A DNA stretch of 64,000 nucleotides from Allocoprococcus sp004560705 (lineage in GTDB: Bacteria > Bacillota > Clostridia > Lachnospirales > Lachnospiraceae). The notes under the pieces are model-generated. The model did no database searches and had not been told where the DNA came from. It saw nothing but the letters and a program-made list of their open reading frames with translations. Shown here in pieces: positions 32,779-41,172 of this stretch. The stretch's first letter is position 1; each line of letters begins with the position of its first letter. Made by a program: the position numbers and the translations under genes. The stretch covers positions 123,871 through 187,870 of the forward strand of contig NZ_JBQHTK010000004.1 of assembly GCF_052065755.1 (NCBI RefSeq), given 5' to 3'.

Positions 32779-33210
32779 ATGCGTGAGCGTACGACGATAG
32801 GCTTTTTGGTGAAACAGATTAATAATATTTATGAAAAAGATTTCAACCGGATGCTGAAGTCGATCGGCATCACTTCCTCACAGTGCGCGGTACTGGATTA
32901 TTTATTTCACAGCAGCAAGGAAGAGATCACACAGCGTGATATCGAACGGCACTTAAGTCTGAAGAATCCGACGGTGACAGGTCTTTTGAAACGGCTGGAT
33001 GAGAAGGGATTCATTTTATCCGTGCCCAGTACGACGGATAAACGTTGCAAGAACATTTATCTGACTGAGAAGGCCTACGATATTCAGAAGAAGATGGAGG
33101 CAAGCAGGAAGAAGAGTGACAGGCAGCTTACGATGGGAATGACACAGAAAGAAGTACAGGCGCTCAAAAAAGCGCTGGAAAAAGTACTATATAATATTTC
33201 TGAACCGTAA
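32779..33210 (+). CDS. MarR-family transcription regulator
   Basis: A 143-residue winged-helix protein. The MarR core is clear: SQCAVLDYLFHSSKEEITQR, then LSLKNPTVTGLLKRLDEKGF and the wing STTDKRCKNIYLT (about residues 32-95), with flanking dimerisation helices. Ligand and target are unknown. It lies between hom and thyA on the same strand; a role in those pathways cannot be read from sequence. RBS AAAGGAAG. Confidence 0.88.
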   Translation: MRERTTIGFLVKQINNIYEKDFNRMLKSIGITSSQCAVLDYLFHSSKEEITQRDIERHLSLKNPTVTGLLKRLDEKGFILSVPSTTDKRCKNIYLTEKAYDIQKKMEASRKKSDRQLTMGMTQKEVQALKKALEKVLYNISEP

Positions 33211-33246
33211 ATCGGACAGATTCTAAGTGGTAAAGGAGAAAGAGAC

Positions 33247-34095
33247 ATGAGTTATGCAGACAAAGTTTTTATAGATATGTGCCGGGACATTATTGATCAC
33301 GGAACCAGCACGGAAGGGGAGAAGGTTCGTCCGAGATGGGAGGACGGAACACCGGCATACACGATCAAAAAATTCGGTGTTGTGAACCGCTATGACCTGC
33401 GTAAGGAATTCCCGGCAATCACGCTCAGAAAGACAGCGATCAAGAGCTGTACCGATGAACTGTTATGGATCTGGCAGAAAAAGTCGAATAATATTCATGA
33501 TCTAAGCAGCCATATCTGGGACAGTTGGGCGGATGAGGACGGATCCATCGGGAAAGCCTACGGTTATCAGATGAGCGTCAAGCATCAGTATAAAGAAGGA
33601 ATGATGGATCAGGTGGACCGGGTGATTTACGATCTGAAGAACAATCCGTACAGTCGGAGAATCATGACCAATATCTATGTGCATCAGGATCTTCATGAGA
33701 TGAATCTTTATCCGTGTGCGTACAGCATGACGTTTAATGTGACGAAGGAAAAAGGAAGTGACAAACTTACCTTGAACGGGATTCTGAATCAGCGTTCTCA
33801 GGATGTGCTTGCGGCAAACAATTGGAATGTCTGCCAGTACGCGGTTCTTCTGCATATGCTGGCGCAGGTCTGCGATATGCAGGTTGGAGAGTTCGTACAT
33901 GTGATTGCGGATGCGCACATTTACGATCGTCATATCCCGCTGATCGAGGAACTGATCACCAGAGAGACGCATCCGGCACCGACGTTCTGGCTGAATCCGG
34001 AAATTAAAGATTTCTATGCATTTACAAAAGATGATGTCCGTCTTGATAACTATGTAACGGGACCTCAGATCAAGGATATACCAATCGCTGTGTAG
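33247..34095 (+). CDS. thyA: Thymidylate synthase
   Basis: Methylates dUMP to dTMP with methylene-tetrahydrofolate. Catalytic Cys157 lies in YPCAYSMTFNV, followed by LNQRSQDVLAANNWNVCQYA and the YDRHIPLIEE substrate-binding segment. Length 282 aa, complete. RBS AAAGGAG. It precedes folA by 33 bases, the standard pairing because ThyA oxidises folate to dihydrofolate, which FolA reduces. Confidence 0.96.
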   Translation: MSYADKVFIDMCRDIIDHGTSTEGEKVRPRWEDGTPAYTIKKFGVVNRYDLRKEFPAITLRKTAIKSCTDELLWIWQKKSNNIHDLSSHIWDSWADEDGSIGKAYGYQMSVKHQYKEGMMDQVDRVIYDLKNNPYSRRIMTNIYVHQDLHEMNLYPCAYSMTFNVTKEKGSDKLTLNGILNQRSQDVLAANNWNVCQYAVLLHMLAQVCDMQVGEFVHVIADAHIYDRHIPLIEELITRETHPAPTFWLNPEIKDFYAFTKDDVRLDNYVTGPQIKDIPIAV

Positions 34096-34128
34096 AGGCG
34101 AAATACGGGATAAAGGAGAGAAGCAAAT

Positions 34129-34614
34129 ATGAAACTGATTGTAGCGGCTGATAGAAATTGGGCCATTGGGAAAAACAATAAATTGATGTGGAGTATTCCG
34201 GCTGATATGAAATTCTTCCGTGAGACGACACAGGGAAACGTCGTGATCATGGGAAGAAAGACACTGGAAAGCTTTCCGCAGGGACAGCCCCTGAAGAACA
34301 GGGTAAATATTGTGATTACGAGAAATCCGTCCTACAAAGTCAAGGATGCGGTCGTCGTTCACAGTGTGGAGGAAGCAATTGAGGAGAGCAGGAAATATGA
34401 CGGAGACGTATTTGTGATCGGCGGGGAGAGCATTTACCGGGCAATGCTTCCTTATTGTGATACGGCGCTCGTGACGCGGATCGATTATGCTTACGAAGCC
34501 GATACCTGGTTCCCGAATCTGGATGAGGATGAAGAGTGGGAGCTGACAGATGAAGGGGAAGAACAGACCTGTTTTGATCTGGAGTATGCCTTTACCAGAT
34601 ATGAACGCAAATAA
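34129..34614 (+). CDS. folA: Dihydrofolate reductase
   Basis: NADPH-dependent regeneration of tetrahydrofolate (161 aa). LIVAADRNWAIGKNNKLMW at the N-terminus, the VIMGRKTLESFP nucleotide-binding stretch (about 42-53) and VFVIGGESIYRAMLP (about 94-108) are diagnostic. RBS AAAGGAGAG. It is the last gene before the ilvB T-box region. Confidence 0.95.
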   Translation: MKLIVAADRNWAIGKNNKLMWSIPADMKFFRETTQGNVVIMGRKTLESFPQGQPLKNRVNIVITRNPSYKVKDAVVVHSVEEAIEESRKYDGDVFVIGGESIYRAMLPYCDTALVTRIDYAYEADTWFPNLDEDEEWELTDEGEEQTCFDLEYAFTRYERK

Positions 34615-34648
34615 CAAAAAACATCAAGAAAATATGCAAGAACTATCA

Positions 34649-34678
34649 TTGACAAAGACTGGTAATGGTAAGTATAAT
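34649..34678 (+). promoter_or_regulatory. Promoter of ilvBN
   Basis: -35 TTGACA (34649-34654), 18-bp spacer, consensus -10 TATAAT (34673-34678), directly upstream of the T-box leader. Confidence 0.88.
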
Positions 34679-34744
34679 AGATTCAATCAGTAAAGAAACA
34701 AGCAAGAATATGTGAAATGCAATGACAAGGAGGAGTACATAATT

Positions 34745-34995
34745 TCCGGATGCTTAGAGAGAAAGCGGTCGGTGTAAGCTTTCGGGATGGAATTATGGAA
34801 GTAGCCTTCGAGCAGCGAACCCAACGGGCTGATGCCTCAGTAGACTTCGACGTGATTCCGACGTTACATGGGAACGGTATCGGACAGGAGAAATGTCCCG
34901 TACTGACAGAGTGCAGGAACTGCGGTTCCTGAATTTAGGTGGTAACACGGATGATGATTCGCCCTAAGCTAGTAATAGTTTGGGGCGGTTTTTTT
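34745..34995 (+). promoter_or_regulatory. T-box riboswitch controlling ilvB
   Basis: A leader of about 250 bases. The stem I apical motif GGTGTAAG (about 34771-34778), the conserved antiterminator element AGGTGGTAACACGG (34937-34950), which pairs with the tRNA CCA end, and a competing terminator CGCCCTAA/TTGGGGCG with T7 (34960-34995) are visible. It should let transcription continue when a specific tRNA is uncharged. Position before ilvBN points to a branched-chain amino acid. The specifier probably lies in GGAATTATGGAA (34789-34800), but the exact codon (for example ATT for Ile or TTA for Leu) is not resolved. Confidence 0.9.
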
Positions 34996-35022
34996 GCTTT
35001 ATAGAACAAAGGAGGTAGTTAC

Positions 35023-36753
35023 ATGAAGAAAATTTCGGGGAACAAATTATTGGTAAAAGCGCTGAAAGAAGAAGGAGTAGAGGTCATGTTCGGATATCCG
35101 GGCGCCTGCACGATCGATATCAGCGATGAACTTTATAAGCAGAACCATACAAAGGTGATCCTTCCAAGACATGAACAGGCACTGGTTCATGCGGCAGATG
35201 CCTATGCGAGATCGACAGGGAAAGTAGGCGTATGTCTTGTAACCAGCGGCCCGGGTGCGACGAATCTGGTAACAGGACTTGCAACAGCCAACTATGACAG
35301 TGTTCCTCTGGTATGCTTTACCGGTCAGGTGGCCAGACCTCTGATCGGAAATGATGCCTTTCAGGAAGTTGATATTGTAGGAATCACAAGAAGTATTACC
35401 AAATACGGTGTGACGGTAAGCAGGAGAGAGGATCTCGGGCGCATCATCAAAGAAGCGTTTTATATTGCAAGAACAGGACGCCCGGGTCCGGTACTTGTGG
35501 ATCTCCCGAAAGATGTGATGGCAGAGCTGGGAAGTCCGGAATATCCGCAGACTGTGAATATCCGTGGGTATAAACCGAGCACAGGTGTACATATCGGCCA
35601 GCTTAAGAGGGCAATCAAGATGCTCGGTAAAGCAAAACGCCCGCTGCTCCTTGCGGGCGGAGGTGTTAATATTTCCGGAGCCAATGCATGCTTTCGCAAA
35701 TTTGCTGAGATCACAAATGTTCCGGTGGTGACAACGATTATGGGACGAGGTGCGATTCCGACCGATCACCCGCTCTTTATCGGCAATCTTGGAATGCACG
35801 GTTCCTATGCTTCCAATATGGCTGTGGGTGAATGCGATCTCCTTTTCTCCATCGGTACCCGATTTAATGACCGTATTACCGGAAAATTGCATGCATTTGC
35901 ACCGAACGCGCAGATCGTGCATATTGACATTGATACGGCGTCGATTTCCAGAAATATCAAAGTAGATGTCCCGATTGTCGCCGATGCGAAGGAGGCCATC
36001 GAAAAGCTTCTTGAGTATGTGGAACCGGGCGACAATGCGGCATGGTTGGAAAGAATCGGAGAGTGGAAACAGGAGCATCCGCTGAAGATGAAACCAAAAT
36101 ACGGCGTGATGCAGGCTCAGGATATTATCGAAACGATCAATGAAGTATTTAAAGAGGATGATACAATCGTTGTGACGGATGTAGGACAGCATCAGATGTT
36201 CACTTCCCAATATTTGGAAGTCAATGAAAAAACAAGAATGTATATGTCAGGCGGACTTGGTACAATGGGATATGGACTGCCTGGTGCAGTCGGCGCACAA
36301 ATCGGCAATCCGGACAGCACCGTGATTGCAATTTCCGGTGACGGAGGAATGCAGATGAATATTCAGGAATTTGCAACTGCAGTTTTGGAGGAGCTGCCGC
36401 TGATCCTTTGTGTATTTAACAACACATATCTGGGAATGGTTCGCCAGTGGCAGAAATTATTCTATGGCAAACGTTATTCCATGACGGATCTCCGCTCCGG
36501 TGCGGCGACCAGAAGAGGGGAAGAACCTCCGGTGAAATATACGCCTGATTTTGTGAAACTGGCTGAAAGTTACGGAGCAAAGGGAATCCGTGTAACCCGT
36601 CCGGAAGAAATGAAGCCGGCATTTGAAGAAGCAAAGAGAAATCGCGCTCTTAAGGTACCGACACTGATCGAATTCATTCTGGATCCGGAAGATCAGGTCT
36701 ATCCGATGGTACAGCCGGGCGGAACATTGGAAGAGATGATTCTGGATAATTAA
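35023..36753 (+). CDS. ilvB: Acetolactate synthase large subunit
   Basis: Thiamine-diphosphate enzyme making acetolactate or acetohydroxybutyrate, the first common step to Val, Leu and Ile. The N-terminal PYR domain has GYPGACTIDI and the catalytic Glu in PRHEQALVHAADAYARSTG; the C-terminal PP domain has the TDP motif ISGDGGMQMNIQE (about 444). 576 aa. RBS AAAGGAGG after the T-box terminator. It pairs with the regulatory subunit 12 bases downstream. Confidence 0.96.
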   Translation: MKKISGNKLLVKALKEEGVEVMFGYPGACTIDISDELYKQNHTKVILPRHEQALVHAADAYARSTGKVGVCLVTSGPGATNLVTGLATANYDSVPLVCFTGQVARPLIGNDAFQEVDIVGITRSITKYGVTVSRREDLGRIIKEAFYIARTGRPGPVLVDLPKDVMAELGSPEYPQTVNIRGYKPSTGVHIGQLKRAIKMLGKAKRPLLLAGGGVNISGANACFRKFAEITNVPVVTTIMGRGAIPTDHPLFIGNLGMHGSYASNMAVGECDLLFSIGTRFNDRITGKLHAFAPNAQIVHIDIDTASISRNIKVDVPIVADAKEAIEKLLEYVEPGDNAAWLERIGEWKQEHPLKMKPKYGVMQAQDIIETINEVFKEDDTIVVTDVGQHQMFTSQYLEVNEKTRMYMSGGLGTMGYGLPGAVGAQIGNPDSTVIAISGDGGMQMNIQEFATAVLEELPLILCVFNNTYLGMVRQWQKLFYGKRYSMTDLRSGAATRRGEEPPVKYTPDFVKLAESYGAKGIRVTRPEEMKPAFEEAKRNRALKVPTLIEFILDPEDQVYPMVQPGGTLEEMILDN

Positions 36754-36765
36754 GGAGGAGCAGAC

Positions 36766-37275
36766 ATGGATAATACAATGAAGAAAAGATGGATTTCGTT
36801 ATATGTAGAAAATCAGGTGGGTGTCCTGTCCAAGATTTCCGGCCTGTTTTCGGGAAAATGCTACAATCTGGAGAGCCTGACTGTAGGAAAGACGGAGGAT
36901 CCGACAATCTCCCGTATGACGATCGAAACGATCAGTGATGAAGAAACATACGAACAGATCAAGAAACAGCTGAACCGAATGGTAGAGGTGATCAAAGTCA
37001 TTGATTTCACGGAGATTTCTGTAGTCATGCAGGAGCTTATGTTTGTCAAAGTAAAGAACTGCACGCCGGAAGATAAAACGGAACTGTTCCAGATTGCACA
37101 AACCTATCAGGCAAAGGTACGCGATTACGGAAAAGACAGTGTGCTTTTGGAATTTGTTCACACGGCGCACAAAAACAGTGCGATCATTCAGTTCCTTCGT
37201 TCGGAGTTCCAGTCAATCGAAGTGGTAAGAGGCGGAACTGTGGGAATCGAAGCGATTACCATGCCGAAGAGATAG
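36766..37275 (+). CDS. ilvN: Acetolactate synthase small (regulatory) subunit
   Basis: A 169-residue regulatory partner of IlvB that confers valine feedback. The N-terminal ACT domain reads YVENQVGVLSKISGLFSGKC, followed by the TISRMTIET strand; the C-terminal domain includes VEFVHTAHKNS-like sequence and ends VRGGTVGIEAI. RBS AAGGAGG. It is the end of the T-box operon; ilvE follows under its own promoter. Confidence 0.95.
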   Translation: MDNTMKKRWISLYVENQVGVLSKISGLFSGKCYNLESLTVGKTEDPTISRMTIETISDEETYEQIKKQLNRMVEVIKVIDFTEISVVMQELMFVKVKNCTPEDKTELFQIAQTYQAKVRDYGKDSVLLEFVHTAHKNSAIIQFLRSEFQSIEVVRGGTVGIEAITMPKR

Positions 37276-37305
37276 GAAAACAGATCAAAACAAAAAAACA
37301 GAGCG

Positions 37306-37360
37306 CACTCTTGAATTTTAGGCGGAGTCGTATTATAATGAAGTTTAGATTTCGAGAGTG
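37306..37360 (+). promoter_or_regulatory. ilvE promoter flanked by an inverted repeat
   Basis: -35 TTGAAT (37311-37316), 17-bp spacer, -10 TATAAT (37334-37339). CACTCTTGAA (37306-37315) is mirrored by TTCGAGAGTG (37351-37360) with one mismatch. The arms thus cover the -35 and the likely start region, a layout suited to a looping or blocking regulator. Confidence 0.65.
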
Positions 37361-37435
37361 TGAAATCCATAGCATTAAATAAGTAAAAATAATAAAAATA
37401 CAACTGCCGAAGGACAGCGGAATGGAGGAATTACA

Positions 37436-38461
37436 ATGGAAAAGAAACAGATTGACTGGTCAAATCTCGGGTTTGGATACGTACAGACTGACATGCGTTA
37501 TGTTTCTAATTTTAAGGACGGCAAGTGGGATGAAGGTGAACTTACACCGGATGCGAATGTAGTGTTGAATGAGTGCGCAGGAGTGCTTCAGTATGCACAG
37601 ACTGTATTTGAAGGCCTGAAGGCGTATACAACAGAAGATGGACATATTGTAATGTTTCGTCCGGATCTGAATGCAAAACGTATGGCAGATTCCGCAAGAA
37701 GACTGGAAATGCCGGTTTTCCCGGAAGACAGATTTATTGAGGCAGTTGCACAGACTGTAAAGGCAAATGCAGCTTATGTACCTCCGTATGGTTCAGGAGC
37801 AACCTTATATGTACGTCCGTATATGTTCGGAACCAATCCGGTTATCGGTGTAAAGCCGGCGGATGAATATCAGTTCCGTGTATTTACAACACCGGTAGGT
37901 CCGTATTTCAAAGGCGGTGCAAAGCCGATTACGATCAAGGTTTCCGATTTTGACCGTGCAGCACCGCACGGAACAGGACACATCAAAGCCGGATTGAATT
38001 ATGCGATGAGCCTTCATGCAATCGTGACCGCTCATGAAGAAGGATTTGCAGAGAATATGTATCTGGACGCTGCGACCAGAACGAAAGTGGAAGAGACCGG
38101 CGGAGCAAACTTTATCTTTGTAACAAAGGACAATAAAGTCGTTACACCGAAGTCAGACAGTATCCTGCCGTCTATCACAAGACGTTCGATCCTGCATGTG
38201 GCAAAAGAATATCTCGGACTGGAAGTAGAAGAGAGAGAAGTATTCTTTGACGAAGTGAAAGATTTCGCAGAATGCGGACTCTGCGGAACCGCAGCAGTTA
38301 TCTCACCGGTAGGCAAGATCGTGGATCACGGCAAAGAGATCTGCTTCCCGAGCGGAATGGACGAGATGGGACCTGTTACCAAGAAGCTGTATGAAACCCT
38401 GACCGGAATTCAGATGGGACATCTGGAAGCACCGGAAGGATGGATCAAGGTGGTTGAATAA
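37436..38461 (+). CDS. ilvE: Branched-chain amino acid aminotransferase
   Basis: PLP-dependent class IV aminotransferase (341 aa, long BCAT type) that does the last step to Val, Leu and Ile or starts their breakdown. Signature parts are VFEGLKAYTTEDGHIVMFRP, the PLP lysine region GTGHIKAGLNYAMS (about 181-194), EETGGANFIFV and CGLCGTAAVISPVG. RBS ATGGAGG. Its stop overlaps the start of the LUD gene (TAATG), so those two are translationally coupled. It has its own promoter rather than sharing the ilvBN T-box. Confidence 0.95.
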   Translation: MEKKQIDWSNLGFGYVQTDMRYVSNFKDGKWDEGELTPDANVVLNECAGVLQYAQTVFEGLKAYTTEDGHIVMFRPDLNAKRMADSARRLEMPVFPEDRFIEAVAQTVKANAAYVPPYGSGATLYVRPYMFGTNPVIGVKPADEYQFRVFTTPVGPYFKGGAKPITIKVSDFDRAAPHGTGHIKAGLNYAMSLHAIVTAHEEGFAENMYLDAATRTKVEETGGANFIFVTKDNKVVTPKSDSILPSITRRSILHVAKEYLGLEVEEREVFFDEVKDFAECGLCGTAAVISPVGKIVDHGKEICFPSGMDEMGPVTKKLYETLTGIQMGHLEAPEGWIKVVE

Positions 38462-39096
38462 TGGATCAGAATGCAAAAAAGAGAAATGAACTGCTGGCAC
38501 AGCAGATGATAAAAGCACTGGAATCCCGCAATATGGAAGCTTATTATGCGGAAAATAAAGAAGAAGCGCTTTGTAAGGCTCTGGAGCTCATGCCGGAAGG
38601 AAGCTCTGTTGCATGGGGCGGTTCCATGAGTGTAAAGGAAATCGGTCTTATCAAGGCTGTTCATGAAAGAAATTACGAAGTCTATGACCGGGATCTGGCA
38701 AAGACTCCGGAAGAAAGAACCGAGATTACCAAAAAGGCATTTTTCAGCGATTTCTTCCTGGCAAGCTCCAATGCGATCACGGAAGACGGAATCCTGGTCA
38801 ATATTGACGGACATGCCAACCGTGTAGCTGCCATTGCATACGGACCGAAGAATGTACTTATGATCATCGGAATGAATAAGGTCGTGCGTTCCGAGGAAGA
38901 TGCCAGAGCGCGCGCAAAACATATTGCGGCGCCGGTCAACGCACAGCGTTTCGGAAAGACACCTTGTACCGTTACCGGACAATGCTCCGACTGCAAGTCT
39001 CCGGGATGCATCTGCTGTCAGACGATGATTACCAGATTCAGTCAGATTCCGAAGAGAATCAAGATCATTCTGGTCAATGAAGAACTTGGATTCTAG
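38461..39096 (+). CDS. LUD-domain (LutC/DUF162-like) protein
   Basis: A 211-residue protein of the LUD superfamily. AWGGSMSVKEIGL (about 51-63), an NAITEDGILVNIDGHANRVAA stretch and PKNVLMIIGMNKVV fit the LUD fold that binds a nucleotide or phosphate ester. It lacks the LutA/LutB partners of lactate oxidation here. A Cys-rich segment near residue 180 (CSDCKSPGCICC) could hold a metal or Fe-S cluster and is common in this clostridial subgroup. Its role is unknown. It is tied to ilvE by start-stop overlap. Confidence 0.82.
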   Translation: MDQNAKKRNELLAQQMIKALESRNMEAYYAENKEEALCKALELMPEGSSVAWGGSMSVKEIGLIKAVHERNYEVYDRDLAKTPEERTEITKKAFFSDFFLASSNAITEDGILVNIDGHANRVAAIAYGPKNVLMIIGMNKVVRSEEDARARAKHIAAPVNAQRFGKTPCTVTGQCSDCKSPGCICCQTMITRFSQIPKRIKIILVNEELGF

Positions 39097-39105
39097 GATT
39101 TTCAG

Positions 39106-39375
39106 ATGGAAAAGATCAGAAAACAGTATACATTTACCGGACATGTACAGGGAGTCGGTTTCCGGTACAGCGCCCAGTATCTTGCGCAGGCGATCGGCGT
39201 GACCGGCTGGGTGAAAAATGAATGGGACGGCACCGTGGTAATGGAAGCGCAGGGAACGAGAGAACAGCTTGATCTTCTGGTGCAGAAGCTCAGAACACGG
39301 AATTTTATCCGGATCGATTATGCGGCGGAGTTGGAAATTCCGTTGGTGGAAGAACTGGGATTTCATGTGAGATGA
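39106..39375 (+). CDS. acyP: Acylphosphatase
   Basis: Small (89 aa) enzyme hydrolysing acyl phosphates. The family signature GHVQGVGFRYSAQ holds catalytic Arg20, and GWVKNEWDGTV holds catalytic Asn38. A complete single domain. It begins 9 bases after the LUD gene and ends the ilvE-LUD-acyP run, followed by a terminator. Confidence 0.93.
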   Translation: MEKIRKQYTFTGHVQGVGFRYSAQYLAQAIGVTGWVKNEWDGTVVMEAQGTREQLDLLVQKLRTRNFIRIDYAAELEIPLVEELGFHVR

Positions 39376-39394
39376 TAATATAGTGAGATGAAAG

Positions 39395-39434
39395 AGAGCA
39401 CTTTGTATGGGAAACATACAGAGTGCTTTTTTTC
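39395..39434 (+). terminator. Terminator after acyP
   Basis: AGCACTTTGTATG (39397-39409) pairs with CATACAGAGTGCT (39415-39427) with one G-T pair, then T7. Confidence 0.88.
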
Positions 39435-39470
39435 TTTTAATGGTGTAATAGGGATGAAAAATGAAAGAAT

Positions 39471-39511
39471 GTTTAGACTCAGTTTAGTTTTTCCGGCTAT
39501 TATTATATAAT
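39471..39511 (+). promoter_or_regulatory. Direct-repeat operator and promoter of the response regulator remnant
   Basis: Two GTTTAG sites start 11 bases apart (39471 and 39482), the spacing bound by OmpR/PhoB-type regulators. The downstream site falls where a -35 should be, 18 bases before TATAAT (39506-39511). This suggests activation by the response regulator encoded just downstream. Confidence 0.6.
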
Positions 39512-39539
39512 CATAACAGAATATTTGAGGAGGCAGAAA

Positions 39540-40213
39540 ATGGTTCATATACTTGTTGTCGACGATGATAAGAATACGCGTCGTTTATATAAAGCGGTAC
39601 TGGAAAGTGAGAATTATACGGTGTACACGGCTGAGAATGGGGAGGAAGCGCTGGGATTGATGGATCGGGAGCACATTGATCTTGTTGTACTGGATGTCAT
39701 GATGCCGAAAATGGACGGATATGAGTTTACTAAAGTACTCAGGGAATCACAGAATACGCTTCCGATCCTGATGGTTTCTGCGAAGCATCTTCCGGAAGAC
39801 AAAAAGAAAGAATATCTGGATATTATAGAGGAGGAGGCACTGCGCCTTTCGGCGATGACAACCAATGTCATGAACATGACAAAGGTGGAGAATCAGACGA
39901 TTCTGACTGATATTACCAAATTCAATCTGTCCGAGCAGATTCGTTCCAGCGTTCTGCTCCTTGAGAATGCATGGACGAAGGAGAGAATTACCAGATTTTT
40001 ATTGCGAATGAAGGACCGGAGATACCGCCGGAAAGTCAGAAGAAGATATTTGACAAACTTTATCAGGCTGATGAATCACATTCTTCCGAAGGAAACGGGA
40101 TCGGGCTTGCGATCGTGAAGCGCGTGGTCGAGCTGCATTATGGTGATATCGATGCAGAATGCAGAAACGGGATCACAACCTTCTATGTGGAACTTCCGAA
40201 AGACGCCAGGTAG
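39540..40213 (+). pseudogene. Response regulator / histidine kinase remnant with internal deletions
   Basis: Residues 1-90 (MVHILVVDDDKNTRRLY, acidic pair Asp8/Asp9, phospho-site Asp52 in LDVMMPKMDG) are the first three quarters of a receiver domain. At about 39809 the frame passes directly into EYLDIIEEEALRLSAM and TKVENQTILTDITKFNLSEQ, part of a sensor kinase after its phospho-His helix. Near 39985 a second junction changes frame to ANEGPEIPPESQKKIFDKLY and GNGIGLAIVKRVVELH, the C-terminal ATPase lobe, ending at 40213. Missing are the receiver end, the DNA-binding domain, the kinase sensor, H-box and N-box. The product cannot work as a two-component pair. RBS GAGGAGG is intact. Confidence 0.85.
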
Positions 40214-40222
40214 TGATATGCG

Positions 40223-40269
40223 TTTGTGAAATTTTTGTGAAATGGCAATTGAGTTTCGTTTCAGTTTAG
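40223..40269 (+). promoter_or_regulatory. 11-bp direct repeats upstream of the Hsp70 remnant
   Basis: TTTGTGAAATT (40223-40233) is followed immediately by TTTGTGAAATG (40234-40244), then GTTTCG (40253) and GTTTAG (40264), again 11 bases apart. The shared TCAGTTTAG core also occurs in front of the response regulator. A TATGAT at 40280-40285 is a possible -10. Confidence 0.5.
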
Positions 40270-40343
40270 ATTTCTCCGATATGATGAGTGGAAGATTCGG
40301 AAGAATTGATATTTATCTTGAAATTTACGAAAGGACATAAAGG

Positions 40344-41082
40344 ATGTTTGAAAATCAATATATAGACTATGCTGCAGATATGACGATTCTTCTTACTTAC
40401 TATAAATGCAAGGATGACTGGAAAGACGAAGCAAAAAAGATGGAAGCAGCGTATGGTACGATGCTGGAAAAGCATGTTGGGCGGCGGAGTCGCAACCCGC
40501 CTGATCGAGAGAAATACGACCCTTCCGACCAGATATTCCAGAGTGTTCTCGATGGCAGCGCCGTATCAGCGAGATGTGGAAATCCGTGTTCTTCAGGGGG
40601 AAAGGCCGATGGCAAAAGACAATAAGAAGATCGGAGATTTCAGACTCAAGGGAATCCGGAAAGCACCGGCGGGTGTTCCGCAGATCGAAGTAACCTTTGA
40701 CATAGATGCAAACGGAATTCTGAAAGTTTCAGCCAAAGATCTGGATACAGGGAAGGAACAGTCGATCACGATCACAGCGGATGACCGTATGTCAGATGCA
40801 GAAATTGAACAGGCAATGCGGGATGCGGCAGAATATGCAGGACAGGATAATCTGAGGCGAGAAGCTTTGGAATTGTCAAGTGAAGCAAATCAGATCGTCA
40901 TCCAGGCACAGAAGAAATTAAAAGAAGAAGGAAAGCAGATGGACAAAGCTGTCAAGAAGCAGCTGAAGAGTGCAAATGCGGCGCTCCAGAAATGTCTGTC
41001 CAGGCTCCGCGTAGATAAAGTAACACAGGAAGATATCAATAAACTGAAATGTGCAAAAGAAGAGGTTGAAAGACTGCTTTAA
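40344..41082 (+). pseudogene. Fused remnant: unknown N-terminus joined to DnaK/Hsp70 C-terminal half
   Basis: About 45 codons from ATG 40344 (MFENQYIDYAADMTILLTYY, with AAAGGA upstream) encode the start of an unrecognised, probably helical protein. At about 40480 they run out of frame into GGGVATRLIERNTTLPTR, then EIRVLQGERPMAKDNK and PQIEVTFDIDANGILKVSA. That is the DnaK substrate-binding beta domain with a full lid to 41082. The about 380-residue ATPase domain is absent. The two parts are in different frames, so no joined product is made. The layout suggests an original two-gene chaperone locus collapsed by deletion or by misassembly. Confidence 0.85.
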
Positions 41083-41085
41083 TAC

Positions 41086-41129
41086 AAACAGGACGACAGG
41101 CGCCATCAACGCTTATCGTCCTGTTTTTT
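41086..41129 (+). terminator. Terminator after the Hsp70 remnant
   Basis: AAACAGGACGA (41086-41096) pairs perfectly with TCGTCCTGTTT (41116-41126), followed by further Ts. It may also work leftward for the amino acid transporter operon. Confidence 0.88.
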
Positions 41130-41131
41130 CT

Positions 41132-41166
41132 GCGTGCCGCTAATTAGATGCTTATAAAAGGCACGC
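41132..41166 (-). terminator. Hairpin downstream of the amino acid ABC operon
   Basis: GCGTGCC (41132-41138) pairs with GGCACGC (41160-41166) just beyond the leftward ATPase gene stop. There is no T run of its own, but the next hairpin (41086-41129) provides one in this direction. Confidence 0.45.
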
Positions 41167-41172
41167 TGAAAT

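Noticed and set aside
34750..34932. 60-codon open frame upstream of ilvB
   Set aside because: It coincides exactly with the T-box leader; no RBS and no protein-like sequence.
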